A DNA stretch of 64,000 bases. Origin: Bog-257 sp963846715 (GTDB taxonomy: Bacteria; Acidobacteriota; Terriglobia; Terriglobales; Acidobacteriaceae). Numbering within the stretch: position 1 is the first letter of the stretch; each line of letters opens with the position of its first letter. A model generated the notes under the pieces. That model was not told where the DNA came from. It did no database searches and saw only the letters and a program-made list of their open reading frames with translations. Below, piece by piece: positions 8,941-17,819 of the stretch. The translations under genes were made by a program, and so were the position numbers. The DNA lies in the NCBI GenBank assembly GCA_963846715.1, contig CAWJXA010000005.1, forward strand, positions 186,001 through 250,000. Direction: 5' to 3'.

Positions 8941-9868
8941 TTCTAGGCACGCTCCTTAATGGGTTTAAGCGGGTTGGAAGCGACGGCCTGGCAAAGTGGT
9001 GTATTCGAAGATCGTCGGCAAGGAATCGAATCTGCCCTTAAACGTAAATTCAACAACATGCAGGTCAGCGGATGACACCTAAGACCATGAAAAGCAGTCG
9101 TAATCCAGCAAACAGAGCGCAGATAGAGCGCGAATTGTGCGGCCCAGCGCTGTAGGTTTTGTGCCTTCAAACTCTTGGAATCCTGTTAGTCGAGAACGCC
9201 GAACGCAGATCGGCTGGACATACTCGTAGGCGCCCCGTGCGCGAAAAAGCCGTCCGCACAACATTTGTGGACATCTTCTTCCGTCTCGGCAGCTACATGG
9301 AATACGATTTTGCACACGGCTGTTGTCTGCGGTTTAGACGATAGATCGCACCAATCGGAATGCCAGGGCGGCTCCACGAATCGAGCCGCAATTGCCGCAG
9401 AAAGAGCTAAAGATCTGGAAGCATTCCGTGCGTCTTACGGAACGACCTCGGACCGCTACATCGTAAACGTCAGAGCAACCACATGCTTGGCAGGTCGAAT
9501 CTGTAGCCAGCGTCAAACCGAGGTGGTGGTCTGAGGGAACCCGTGCCCAGTTAATGCAGCATGACCTCACCACTTCACCGGCAAGTTCTCAGCCGCCGCC
9601 CCTTATTTTGCCACTTACTCCCAATCAGCTGTTTCTAGACCCAGCTCTCGTTCGACGCGGATTACTAATAGGATGGTCCGCCGCGTTTATCCAGCGATCA
9701 AGCGAGAGTACCAATGTGAGAGAACCAAAGGGCAAGAAGGCTCGTCGATTGAGACGGCGTTGAGCGGCTTCGGCAGTTCAACCACAGTGCGGATCTTGAT
9801 CGCAAAGAAATTCTCGCGTTGAAACGTTTCGAATTGCTGCTAGAGGAGAGATGTGATCTACAGCTCGC
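8941..9868. other. Gene-poor 0.9-kb spacer
   Basis: No convincing gene. Short open frames lie on both strands without a plausible ribosome site or recognisable family. One minus-strand frame (9334-9573) contains paired cysteines (CQACG and CGNCG) and could be a decayed zinc-ribbon protein, but this is weak. No repeat or RNA structure stands out. Confidence 0.5.
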
Positions 9869-10618
9869 CTATCCTGCTGACCCCAAGCCCAATCCACGCA
9901 ATCCCATCACAATAATCTGCAGCCCCAGTGCCACCTGAATGATTCCCAACACCGTCCCCAGAAGTTGTAAAGGCATGCCCGCATATTTCAGCACCGGTTT
10001 AGCGAACAGCATAGCTACCAGATCAAGCAACATCAGGCCCAGTAAGACGAGGAAAATCTCACTGCGCGTGGTAAAGTCCGGGGTCAACGTCATGAACACA
10101 ATTACAGCCGCCACACCATACGGAGTAACGATGGTGGGAAACGCCAGTGGCGACACAGCCAGTCTAAGGGAGGGTTGATACTCGTGCTTCCCGGGCGCCC
10201 CAGCTGAGTCAAATTGGTGCATCACCGTCTGCAATGCAACCAAGAAAAGGATGATTCCCGCCGCAATCGCCAGAACCGGAACAGAGATGTGGTATTTCCG
10301 CATTGATCTCTCGCCGATAAGCGCCGCAAACGCGAGCGCCAAACATGCGTATACGAATCCACGAATGGCCAAGCGCTTGGCAAAAGCCGCATCGCCTCCG
10401 CGCGTCAGTTGAACGAAGGGCCCCAGGATTTTGATTGGACCCAGCATCAAGAACAGAAATGTAAACATTTCCATGATGGTCACGGTGTGGGGTGCGGCAG
10501 TACCGGAAAGCACCGGACCTTGACTTGCAAACAGACTGATCGGGAAGCCGCAAACGACTAGGCAGACTGCAGCAGTGACGCCCATAAGCAGCCTTCGGTA
10601 ACTTGTCGAGAGATGCAT
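9869..10618 (-). CDS. MarC family integral membrane protein
   Basis: 249 residues with about six or seven membrane segments. After an N-terminal hydrophobic signal-like segment, the MarC/UPF0056 pattern appears: MFTFLFLMLGPIKILGPFVQLT, FVYACLALAFAALIGE, ILFLVALQTVM, SPLAFPTIVTPYGVAAVIVF and a C-terminal GIIQVALGLQIIVMGL. Family members are multi-helix inner-membrane proteins; earlier suggestions of a role in antibiotic resistance have not held up, and the substrate is unknown. The extra N-terminal ~40 residues are longer than in E. coli MarC. Confidence 0.85.
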   Translation of the reverse strand: MHLSTSYRRLLMGVTAAVCLVVCGFPISLFASQGPVLSGTAAPHTVTIMEMFTFLFLMLGPIKILGPFVQLTRGGDAAFAKRLAIRGFVYACLALAFAALIGERSMRKYHISVPVLAIAAGIILFLVALQTVMHQFDSAGAPGKHEYQPSLRLAVSPLAFPTIVTPYGVAAVIVFMTLTPDFTTRSEIFLVLLGLMLLDLVAMLFAKPVLKYAGMPLQLLGTVLGIIQVALGLQIIVMGLRGLGLGSAG

Positions 10619-10681
10619 GAATTCAACCTCCGCTAAGGAAGCAATTAAACGGTGACAAGCGACGGCTCAAAGTGCCCTTCA

Positions 10682-11095
10682 TTACGAAGCGAGTAATCGC
10701 CAAAGCCCAGCTGCGCCGAGAAGCGCCACGAACAGAGCTACGGTAATGCTTAGAGGCCAACGAGATGCTGTGGGTAACTCGCCTCGCTTCATACGATGAA
10801 GAGTACTCCAGTGGGAAGCGCCGGCCAGCACCGTCGCCACAATGCCCATGAGGACCAACAATTCGCCAAGGCGGACAGCGGCATGATGGAGCTGAATTGC
10901 CTCTGGGGTCTGTGCGCGATCCTGGAGAGTGCGGAAGAAGCCAATCATCCCAAATCCAAAACTCCCCATAGTAAGGGTGGTTCTCACCCAGGCGAGAGTG
11001 GTGCGGTCCAGTGCCTGCGCGGTTCGAAATGATGCCAACGTGGTGCGCTTGCCCGCTAACTCTGTACGGGGATCGCTAATCGGAGTATCACTCAT
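10682..11095 (-). CDS. DUF202 (YidH-like) small membrane protein
   Basis: 137 residues with a DUF202 domain: RTTLAWVRTTLTMGSFGFGMIGFFR is the hallmark first half, followed by two more hydrophobic helices ending in LLGAAGLWRLL. YidH-type proteins are three-helix inner-membrane proteins of unknown function. It lies upstream of the MarC gene on the same strand with a 63-bp gap, so the two may be co-transcribed. Confidence 0.85.
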   Translation of the reverse strand: MSDTPISDPRTELAGKRTTLASFRTAQALDRTTLAWVRTTLTMGSFGFGMIGFFRTLQDRAQTPEAIQLHHAAVRLGELLVLMGIVATVLAGASHWSTLHRMKRGELPTASRWPLSITVALFVALLGAAGLWRLLAS

Positions 11096-11207
11096 CTGGA
11101 TGGCTTTCTTCCGCGATCAACGATCTAAGGTCACATGCTGCCCCGATATGAAGGGTCCCATGAGTTTTCTTGTCCCAGAGACCCTGCTCATCGGGTTTAT
11201 TGGTTAG

Positions 11208-11768
11208 CTAAGGCTGGTTGACCACGACATAGGTCGTGTTTCCGCCGGAGAATTGCGGCTGATAGTAGGTGCTACCGCACTGCTGGTAAGTGACGCCGTT
11301 AGCGACGACGGTCGTGCAGTTCGGAGGCAGGCTATGCACCATCGACCCGACCACCACCGCAGTTGCGGTGGTCGCTGCCGCAACCGCCACGGCCGTACCA
11401 ACTCCGCTGTGGTAGCAGCAACCACCGCCACCGTAATAGCCCGAGTTGTAGCTATTGTGGGTATTCACATTAACGTCGCGGTTGACGTTGACGTTGGTAT
11501 TGCGATTGACATTCGTGTTCTTGTTGACGTTCGTATTCTTATTGACGTTGGTGTTCTTGTTTACATTCGCATTTCGGTTGGAGCTGGAGCTGGCGTTCCG
11601 GTTCGAGGCGGCGTTCTTCGCTCCACTCGGCTGGTTAACATTTGCACGCGAGCTCGAACGCACTGCTCCATTGTTTGCATTACCAGCGCCACGCGTTCCG
11701 GCGACGGAGGGAACGGTCAAAAGGAGCGCGAGTGTGAGCGATAGAAAGGGTCGGATATAGAGTTTCAT
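11208..11768 (-). CDS. Secreted Asn-rich repeat protein (DUF6515-like C-terminus)
   Basis: 186 residues from the ATG at 11768, which opens a clear signal peptide (MKLYIRPFLSLTLALLLTV, cleaved after SVAG). Residues ~55-100 are a low-complexity run of the six-residue repeat NVNKNT/NVNRNT. Then come a GYYGGGGCCYHSG patch, a hydrophobic alanine/valine segment and a C-terminal module with C..VVANGVTYQQCGSTYYQP, like DUF6515-type domains. Upstream in-frame codons look like shadow sequence. It sits 10 bp after the DUF2092 gene, and the two are very likely one operon. Role unknown; possibly an envelope or surface-layer protein. Confidence 0.75.
   Translation of the reverse strand: MKLYIRPFLSLTLALLLTVPSVAGTRGAGNANNGAVRSSSRANVNQPSGAKNAASNRNASSSSNRNANVNKNTNVNKNTNVNKNTNVNRNTNVNVNRDVNVNTHNSYNSGYYGGGGCCYHSGVGTAVAVAAATTATAVVVGSMVHSLPPNCTTVVANGVTYQQCGSTYYQPQFSGGNTTYVVVNQP
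11463..11577 (-). repeat. 18-bp tandem repeat encoding NVNKNT units
   Basis: Imperfect 18-bp units repeated about six times inside the Asn-rich gene. Codon choice varies between units while the Asn-x-Asn pattern is kept, which points to selection on the protein repeat. Confidence 0.7.
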
Positions 11769-11778
11769 GTAATAGCTC

Positions 11779-12558
11779 CTAGTTTTGGCCTGCGGAGGCT
11801 GCGCTCTCTTCGGCGAAGACGATTTTGTGAGCATCCGTTGGAGGATCGAAAACGAAGGCTGCATCGTTGTAAGACGGCGCAAGATTCCAGGTTAGAACCG
11901 ATGTGTGCTGGGGACGAGCATCGTCTGTCAGCGTAGTCAGAACGAGCTTCTTGGGAAGCGGGTGGTCGCCCAACTGGATCCAGACCTGCCAGTCGAGACC
12001 GGGCTGGCGATAGGCATAATGCTCGCAGGTAACTCCGCCGACATCGCCCGGTCCAAAATCGCTGGCTTCCGTGATCTCGTTGGTGGAGGCACGCGGACCG
12101 CCCCACAGGAACAGATCGAGGAGGGGAATATCAATACCGTATTTGTCGCTCACCACGTCGATCAATTCACCGATGGTTGGCGGTGCGTCCACGGTTGCGT
12201 AGTATCCGGCACGACGTGCAAACAGGGTGAACGTCTTACCGTCATAGAGGAAAAGACGTGACTTCTGATCTCCGTCGACTGCAACCCGAAGCTTGTTAGG
12301 CAACTGGGCTAATATGTTCGTGGTGTGCGCGAATTGAAGCTTCTCCCCGTCGGACAGAACATCCTCCGAAGTAATTGCAGCCTGAACCTGAAAATCTTTG
12401 AGGGAGCGAAGATAGGTTCCCATATTGTTCAGGGCCTCCATCGCTACGGGGTCAATCAGGTCCGATTTTTGGGGACTGGGCTGCTGCGCCGGCAACGGTA
12501 ACGAAAGGCCCGTTGCGAGCGTGAGCATCGCGATTGCGTATCCAAAAGTTCGTTTCAT
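11779..12558 (-). CDS. Secreted DUF2092 protein
   Basis: About 259 residues from the ATG at 12558, which has GGAG eight bases upstream; the ATG at 12573 overlaps that site and is less likely. The signal peptide is MKRTFGYAIAMLTLATGLS ending near LPLPAQQ. The mature part matches DUF2092 periplasmic proteins: ALNNMGTYLRSLKDFQV, LPNKLRVAVDGD, LFLYDGKTFTLF and GGVTCEHYAYRQPGLDWQVWIQ. The fold resembles LolA/LolB-type lipoprotein-binding proteins, so a periplasmic carrier role is possible but unproven. First gene of a two-gene operon with the Asn-rich protein; a copy of the two-part GTAGTT element lies about 190 bp upstream. Confidence 0.8.
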   Translation of the reverse strand: MKRTFGYAIAMLTLATGLSLPLPAQQPSPQKSDLIDPVAMEALNNMGTYLRSLKDFQVQAAITSEDVLSDGEKLQFAHTTNILAQLPNKLRVAVDGDQKSRLFLYDGKTFTLFARRAGYYATVDAPPTIGELIDVVSDKYGIDIPLLDLFLWGGPRASTNEITEASDFGPGDVGGVTCEHYAYRQPGLDWQVWIQLGDHPLPKKLVLTTLTDDARPQHTSVLTWNLAPSYNDAAFVFDPPTDAHKIVFAEESAASAGQN

Positions 12559-12748
12559 CAAGTTGTTCTCCATTTCTGACGTGCTGCGGCGGCGCTTCGG
12601 TCTTGCGATGGTTCTATGAACAAGAGCCGGACACACCTGCGATTGCCGAATTCTGGTGCGAGTGGACGCTGTTCCTACTAAGTGTCGTGCTTGCGGCAGG
12701 TAGACTTTCTCATTACCGAAAATAGGCTCGGCGCCGCCAGCCCGGTAC

Positions 12749-12787
12749 TCGGAAAACTACTCACTTCGAACACCGAAGAAATACGGC
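12749..12787 (-). promoter_or_regulatory. Two-part GTAGTT element, copy A (upstream of DUF2092 operon)
   Basis: On the minus strand, CCGTATTTCTTCGG is followed by GAGTAGTTTTCCGA, with the two cores 24 nt apart. The layout matches the copies at 12881, 27981 and 28543. It points toward the DUF2092 operon. Confidence 0.6.
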
Positions 12788-12840
12788 ATCGACAAACTCT
12801 CGAGTCGCTCCGGCTGGCCGACCTTTTCTGCGGCACAGCT

Positions 12841-12875
12841 TCCAAAGCTCCAAAGCCCCAAAACCCCAAAACCCC
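12841..12875. repeat. 8-bp tandem repeat, GGGGTTTT type (possible G-quadruplex)
   Basis: Units CTCCAAAG, CCCCAAAA, CCCCAAAA, CCCC in tandem. The minus strand reads GGGGTTTTGGGGTTTTGGGG and then CTTTGG, with three G4 runs and a weaker fourth. It sits between the two divergent GTAGTT elements. Confidence 0.6.
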
Positions 12876-12880
12876 GTGAC

Positions 12881-12919
12881 ACCGTAGTTCTACGGACGAC
12901 TAATCGAGTAGTTTTCCGA
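12881..12919 (+). promoter_or_regulatory. Two-part GTAGTT element, copy B
   Basis: ACCGTAGTTCTACGG at 12881-12895, itself a CCGTA/TACGG inverted repeat, then GAGTAGTTTTCCGA at 12906-12919; the GTAGTT cores at 12884 and 12908 are 24 nt apart. It points toward the small ORF at 13097 and the AsmA-like gene. Confidence 0.65.
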
Positions 12920-13096
12920 GTACCGCGGTGCTTGCCCCAAACGTACCGTCTGAAATTAGTAGAGGGCGGAGGCTGTCAAAGGTCACAAAGCCAGCGAGTC
13001 GCAAAGGGCTCGCCCTTGTCAGTGGTAGCCGGATGCCCTTCGCGCTTTCTACTCATGTTCCCGGCGGAATCCCGTGAGTAATTCAAAGGTTTGGGT

Positions 13097-13285
13097 ATGA
13101 GTCCTGAACAATCCAGTCACTTCGAGTCCCGACTGCAGAAACTGATGGAACTGCGATGGCAGCGGGAAGTCCTCGAGCGTTGGCTGTACTGCTCACAAGC
13201 GCCCGAGTCGCAGACGCAGCTTCTAGAAATGCTCACCCACATTAACTCTGAGTTGGAGGCACTAGAGGCGACAAGCCCCGATTAA
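13097..13285 (+). CDS. Small hypothetical protein
   Basis: A 62-residue frame starting MSPEQSSHFESRLQKL, predicted almost all alpha-helical with heptad-like leucines (LQKLMELRWQREVLERWL, then LLEMLTHINSELEALEA), so a short coiled coil is plausible. AAAGG lies nine to ten bases before the TTG at 13091 and further from the ATG at 13097; either could start it. No family recognised. It follows element B and precedes the AsmA-like gene. It may be real, but the evidence is only its regular helical pattern and position. Confidence 0.45.
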   Translation: MSPEQSSHFESRLQKLMELRWQREVLERWLYCSQAPESQTQLLEMLTHINSELEALEATSPD

Positions 13286-13358
13286 GTGAGGCCAATACCA
13301 GCCTTATAAAAGGCGAACATTCAGCGGACGTACAGTCCGGAAGGGCAGGATCATAGCT

Positions 13359-15014
13359 ATGAAAAAACATTGGTTGCGTTTTGTCGCGATTGGATTCGCG
13401 GCGGTTCTCGTAATTCTGATTGCACTCCCATTTCTGATTAACGTAAACAGCTTTCGTCCGAAGATTGAATCGGAGGCGAGCAGTGCACTGGGACGCCAAG
13501 TTACGGTCGGCAATCTGAGTTTGTCGCTCTTCTCCGGTCACGTCGAGGCGGACAACATTGCCATCGCGGACGACCCCGCCTTCAGCAAGTCGCCGTTCGT
13601 CACCGCGCAGTCGCTCAAGATTGGCGTAGAGATGATGCCGCTCATTTTCTCAAGAAAAGTGAATGTGACCGAGATTGTACTGGAGCAGCCGCAGATCAAT
13701 CTGCTCAGAGGCGCCAACGGGACATGGAATTTCTCCAGCCTGGGAGGACCGTCTACGAAGAAGCCCGAGCAGCCCAGGACTGGCGAGCGGGCTGCGCCAC
13801 CAGACATCTCAATCGGCAAACTTAACGTCAACGACGCCAAGCTGACGGTTGCAAGACTGAATTCCTCCCGGAAGCCTCGGGTCTACGACAAGGTCAACAT
13901 CGAAGTAATAAATTTCTCCCCTACGTCCCAGTTCCCGTTCAAGCTGACCGCGCTGCTGCCTGGAGGGGGGGATGCGGACATCTCGGGCAAAGCAGGCCCG
14001 ATCAACGCGGCCGACACTTCCAAGACTCCGATTGAGACCGCCGTCAAGGTCAACAACATGAACATTGCAGCTTACGGATTCGTCGATCCGGCAACCGGTA
14101 TCGCGGGGATGGCGAATTTTGATGGCACGCTAAGCTCCGATGGAAGCAAGGCAAAGGCCATCGGAACCTTTACCGGCACAAAACTGAAACTGTCACCCAA
14201 GGGAACGCCCGCTCCCAAGGCCGTTGTAATCAAGCATACGGTGGAGGTCGATCTCGACAGCGAGTCGGGCACTCTGACGCAAGGTGATATTTCCATTGGC
14301 AAGGCGCAGGCCCATCTGACGGGAACCTTCCGCACCCAAGGTGAGACGGAGGTAGTGAACCTAAAGCTGAATGCGCCCGCGATGGCAGTGGAAGAACTCG
14401 AAGCCATGGCGCCTGCGCTCGGCATAGTGCTTCCGACCGGCTCCCAGCTGAAGGGTGGAACTCTGTCGGCGAAACTGGACATCGCTGGCCCGGTCGACAA
14501 GTTGGTCATCACTGGTCCAGTGAAGCTCTCCGACACCAGCCTGTCGGGCTTTAATCTGGGGTCGAAGATGGGAGCAATGTCGGCATTTGCCGGAAAGGCA
14601 GTGTCGAATCCCGACACTTCGATTCGCAATTTCAGCCTGGACGCGCGGGTCTCACCTGCAGGCACGCAGGCGGACAACATCAATCTTGATGTTCCAGCCA
14701 TCGGTGTGATCACAGGAGCGGGCACGGTAAGCCCAGCGGGAGATCTCGCCTTCAAGATGCTGGCTAATCTGAGCGGAGGCATGGTAGGCGGCGTCAGCAA
14801 GGTGGCATCAGTTGGCAGCGGCAAAGGCGGGGTTCCATTCGCTATTGAGGGTACGACTTCGGACCCGAAATTCATTCCGAACGTGGCCGGGGTGGCGGGA
14901 AGCCTCGCTACCGGTGCGGCAAAAGACGCGGTCTCGGGAGCAGGAGCAGTCCCTGGCGCGGCGACAGCAGCTCCGACCAAGGCGGTGGGCGGATTGCTCG
15001 GAAAGAAAAACTAG
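13359..15014 (+). CDS. AsmA family protein
   Basis: 551 residues. One N-terminal membrane helix (RFVAIGFAAVLVILIALPFLI) is followed by the AsmA signature NVNSFRPKIESEASSALGRQVTVGNLSLSLFSGHVEADNI. The long remainder is beta-rich, as in the bridge-like AsmA/TamB lipid-transfer group, and ends in a low-complexity alanine/glycine tail. Family members sit in the inner membrane facing the periplasm and influence outer-membrane lipid or protein supply. AGGATC lies about nine bases before the ATG. It may share the element B promoter with the small ORF upstream. Confidence 0.88.
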   Translation: MKKHWLRFVAIGFAAVLVILIALPFLINVNSFRPKIESEASSALGRQVTVGNLSLSLFSGHVEADNIAIADDPAFSKSPFVTAQSLKIGVEMMPLIFSRKVNVTEIVLEQPQINLLRGANGTWNFSSLGGPSTKKPEQPRTGERAAPPDISIGKLNVNDAKLTVARLNSSRKPRVYDKVNIEVINFSPTSQFPFKLTALLPGGGDADISGKAGPINAADTSKTPIETAVKVNNMNIAAYGFVDPATGIAGMANFDGTLSSDGSKAKAIGTFTGTKLKLSPKGTPAPKAVVIKHTVEVDLDSESGTLTQGDISIGKAQAHLTGTFRTQGETEVVNLKLNAPAMAVEELEAMAPALGIVLPTGSQLKGGTLSAKLDIAGPVDKLVITGPVKLSDTSLSGFNLGSKMGAMSAFAGKAVSNPDTSIRNFSLDARVSPAGTQADNINLDVPAIGVITGAGTVSPAGDLAFKMLANLSGGMVGGVSKVASVGSGKGGVPFAIEGTTSDPKFIPNVAGVAGSLATGAAKDAVSGAGAVPGAATAAPTKAVGGLLGKKN

Positions 15015-15201
15015 AGCGGCGCTGGATGGCCTGAGCCTGTCATCGGTTGAAGACGGCAGGCTCAGAAAACCCATCGACATTCCGGCGATACCGCGACAGA
15101 GGAGGCGAGCATGCAGAAAACAAAAAGTGGAACCGTGGGCATTCCCAATTTGAATGGGTGATCTCACAGTTGAGTCCCACTGCTTCTTCCGGGCAGAGAG
15201 C

Positions 15202-15651
15202 ATGCGAACCACAATCCTGATTGCCGATGACCACCGGCTATACGCTGAGGCCCTTCGCTCAATGTTGAGTCCAGCTTATGAGACCGTTGGCGTCGCTACT
15301 AATGGAGAAAAGCTCACAGAACTGGCGATACGGTTCAATCCGGATTTGATCGTGACCGATCACTCGATGCCTGTGTTGAACGGCCTTAAGGCGGTGCACG
15401 CCTTGGCGAGAATGGGCCTGCACAGCAAGTTCATCATTCTGACTGCGCACCGGGACGTTGGCCTCGCGGTGGAAGCGTTTCGCCTGGGAGCGTTTGCATT
15501 CCTCCTAAAGACCGCAAGCTGCGACGAATTTACGAAAGCTCTTGCGGTTGTACAGGGTGGCGGATGTTACCTGAGCGTGCAGTTTCCATGCGACCTAGTA
15601 GCTGTGCTTGCGGAGGCTGCTTGCCGCCCGACGCAGGGCGATCTGTGGTAA
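15202..15651 (+). CDS. Receiver-only, truncated NarL-type response regulator
   Basis: 149 residues from the ATG at 15202 (upstream codons have no homologous counterpart). It is a clear paralogue of the full-length regulator at 18734-19396: both share ILIADDH, TNGEKLTEL/TNGRELTEL, SMPVLNGL, GGCYLS.QFPCDLV and VLAEAA. Phosphorylation residues are kept: acidic pair in ADDH, Asp in VTDHSMP, Thr in LTAHR, Lys in LLKTA. The protein stops at RPTQGDLW, exactly where the paralogue enters its linker and LuxR-type DNA-binding domain, which is missing. It could be a dead duplicate or a decoy receiver that takes phosphate from the nearby kinase. Confidence 0.75.
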   Translation: MRTTILIADDHRLYAEALRSMLSPAYETVGVATNGEKLTELAIRFNPDLIVTDHSMPVLNGLKAVHALARMGLHSKFIILTAHRDVGLAVEAFRLGAFAFLLKTASCDEFTKALAVVQGGGCYLSVQFPCDLVAVLAEAACRPTQGDLW

Positions 15652-15665
15652 GCCGTATCGAAGTG

Positions 15666-16535
15666 CTATGCGGAGAGAGCTTGCAGCGAAATGCGCCGGC
15701 GATAGGCAACAACGACGCCTAAAATCACCAGCGATTCCAGAACAAAATAGACGAGGATGAAAACCAGATCGTCGAAGCGATGCAGCGTCGCGACCGTAAC
15801 TACCGCCAGAACGCCAAGATTGCGAGCCGGAAAAGCGGTCGCATAGCAAATCGCATAAGCCGCATCCAGGCGCAGAGTTTTTGCAGTCGCGATTGCCGCA
15901 GCCAAGGTCATCAGGATGAAGGCGGCGCTGACCGTCAGATTCGACTTCAGGTCGGTGCTTAACTGGCCTACTCGGGTGACGCATATAAATACGCAAAGAG
16001 CAACCACACCAGTGGAGCAAATATTCCGCAATAGCACGGAGAACCTCGCCATACGCTGGGACCGGATGTTTCTCAAGGCCAGGCCCAGGAAGATTGGCGC
16101 CCAGGTGATCGCCAAGACCTTGTTGAGTAGCGTGCTCGGTGAAATCAGGAAAGGGAACGCACCTCCCACTAGCTCTCCATAAAGTAAAAACGTCAGTGGC
16201 ATGACGATAGGCGCCAGCAGGCAAGACAGGACGCTGGCCGAAACTGAGAGCGGCAGATTACCACGCGCCAGCAAGGTAAAGAAGTTCGCAATGTTGCCCG
16301 TTGGACAGGCCGCAAGCATGAGTAGAACGAGCCTGGTCTCTTCGGGCATGGGTACTATGCGGACGAGCAGGATGGCCAGTGCGGGGAGCATCAGCATCTG
16401 GCCGAGCAGCATCCCCGGCAAGAGGAACCTCCGCCGCGCCAGGTCTGGAATTCTGGCGACTTCGAGTTCCAACCCCACAGCTACCATCGTGGCGGCAGTC
16501 AGCCCAAAGATAACCACATCCAGCGTCAGGTCCAC
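15666..16535 (-). CDS. BASS-family (bile acid:Na+ symporter-like) transporter
   Basis: 289 residues with about nine or ten hydrophobic helices. Typical BASS features are the N-terminal TMVAVGLELEVA segment, LLMLAACPTGNIANFFTLLARGN in the first discontinuous-helix region and AICYATAFPARNLGVLAVV in the second. Bacterial members move organic anions with sodium; the substrate cannot be told. It lies downstream of the histidine kinase on the same strand with a 75-bp gap and could be a target or partner of that system. It converges with the truncated regulator, only 14 bp away. Confidence 0.85.
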   Translation of the reverse strand: MDLTLDVVIFGLTAATMVAVGLELEVARIPDLARRRFLLPGMLLGQMLMLPALAILLVRIVPMPEETRLVLLMLAACPTGNIANFFTLLARGNLPLSVSASVLSCLLAPIVMPLTFLLYGELVGGAFPFLISPSTLLNKVLAITWAPIFLGLALRNIRSQRMARFSVLLRNICSTGVVALCVFICVTRVGQLSTDLKSNLTVSAAFILMTLAAAIATAKTLRLDAAYAICYATAFPARNLGVLAVVTVATLHRFDDLVFILVYFVLESLVILGVVVAYRRRISLQALSA

Positions 16536-16610
16536 GATTCCACCAAGCGATCTGGAGTCTGAAAAGGGAACACAGGCTGCGTAATAGGCTCCCCAGCCGC
16601 GCTCCTTTTT

Positions 16611-17819
16611 TTATCGTGCTGCCGGAACTCGAACGATGATCTCGGTGCCGCTTCCCGGATGACTGTTGATGAGCAAGGTTCCGTTCAGGAGCCGCACGCG
16701 TTCTTCGATGTTCATCAGGCCTATACCTTGGCGGTCCCCCGCATCGGGGTTGAAACCTCGGCCCTGGTCGCGAACCCGCAGTTCAAGCTGGTCCGCTTGC
16801 CGCGTAAGGCTTACGTAGGCTCTGGCGCTGCCGGAGTGCTTCGCGATGTTCATCATGCTTTCCTGAAGGACACGGTACAGGCACATGGCAGCCTGTTCGG
16901 ACGCATCCTGGTCGGAAGCTGACGCCGCGAACACAGTCTCAATTCCGCGGGCACGCTGGAACTCTTCGCATAGCGCTTGCAAGGAGCGGGTCAGACCCAG
17001 TAATGCCAACATTGTGGGATGAAGTTGGTGTGATAGATCGCGCAGGTCTCCGGCTACGGCGACAATCGACTCTCTGACGTCCTCAAGACCAGCATCCAGT
17101 TCGCCGGATGCCGACGCTCGATCACGTCCGGCCAGGTTTCCAATCTTCATGGAAACCACCGCCAGGCGCTGGGTGAAGTCGTCGTGAATTTCACGCGCGA
17201 TTCTACGGCGTTCATCTTCTTGCGAATCGACGAGTCGCCCGGCCACGGAAAAAAGCCGCTCCGCTGAGGCCTGCAGTTCTTCCTTCTGCATCAGAAACTT
17301 GATTTGCGCCCGACGCCGTTCGAAGAAGCGGGAGAGCCGCTCGCCGGCCGCAACCAACGTGGCAACCACTTCCTGGTCGGATGTAATTTGTTCTTCGGTT
17401 CCGAATTCGATGATGGCTTCGACTTTGTCATCTACTACGACCGGAAGGTGAAATGCCACGCGCAGTCCCGCTTCCAGAGCCGCCGGCGCTCGCGGATAGC
17501 GTTCCGGGTCCTTAGCAGTTTCCACTATGTCTTGGACCAAGGGTTTGCCCGTGCGTAGTACCTCTCCTGGCGAGCCGACGTCGGCCGGCCATGTCATGCG
17601 ATTGCTCATCGCGAATAGAGCGGCGAACCGCTTCCGGTCTTTGACGTATACGATGTGCGCGGGCTTGGCTAATTCCGGCTCATCATCACGGATGAGGAGG
17701 GCATGACCGACCTGAAACTTCATGGTTTCGCAGATGACATCGATGGAGCGCTGCAGTGCCTCTCGCATGGTGGTCGCAGAGTTCGCAATTGACGGCAACA
17801 TCTTGCACCAGGCCTGCAT
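16611..17819 (-). CDS. GAF-histidine kinase part of a NarX/LuxR-type sensor
   Basis: 402 residues in a frame different from the upstream PAS part. A GAF-like domain covers residues ~15-170 (SIDVICETMKFQVGHALLI through EAIIEFGTEEQI). The HisKA_3 phosphoacceptor block is SQEDERRRIAREIHDDFTQRLAV with its histidine near 210. The HATPase domain has LQESMMNIAKHSGS (N box), RDQGRGFNPD (G1) and GIGLMNIEERVRLLNG (G2). It should phosphorylate the NarL-type regulator encoded just upstream. The PAS frame overlaps its start by 134 bp; the protein seems to be the second half of one PAS-PAS-GAF-kinase polypeptide split by a 1-nt insertion (or 2-nt loss) near 17820. Internal initiation at the ATG is the alternative. 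Confidence 0.8.
   Translation of the reverse strand: MQAWCKMLPSIANSATTMREALQRSIDVICETMKFQVGHALLIRDDEPELAKPAHIVYVKDRKRFAALFAMSNRMTWPADVGSPGEVLRTGKPLVQDIVETAKDPERYPRAPAALEAGLRVAFHLPVVVDDKVEAIIEFGTEEQITSDQEVVATLVAAGERLSRFFERRRAQIKFLMQKEELQASAERLFSVAGRLVDSQEDERRRIAREIHDDFTQRLAVVSMKIGNLAGRDRASASGELDAGLEDVRESIVAVAGDLRDLSHQLHPTMLALLGLTRSLQALCEEFQRARGIETVFAASASDQDASEQAAMCLYRVLQESMMNIAKHSGSARAYVSLTRQADQLELRVRDQGRGFNPDAGDRQGIGLMNIEERVRLLNGTLLINSHPGSGTEIIVRVPAAR

Noticed and set aside
9334..9573. Possible zinc-ribbon protein with paired cysteines
   Set aside because: Cysteine spacing is irregular, there is no start context and no homology I recognise.
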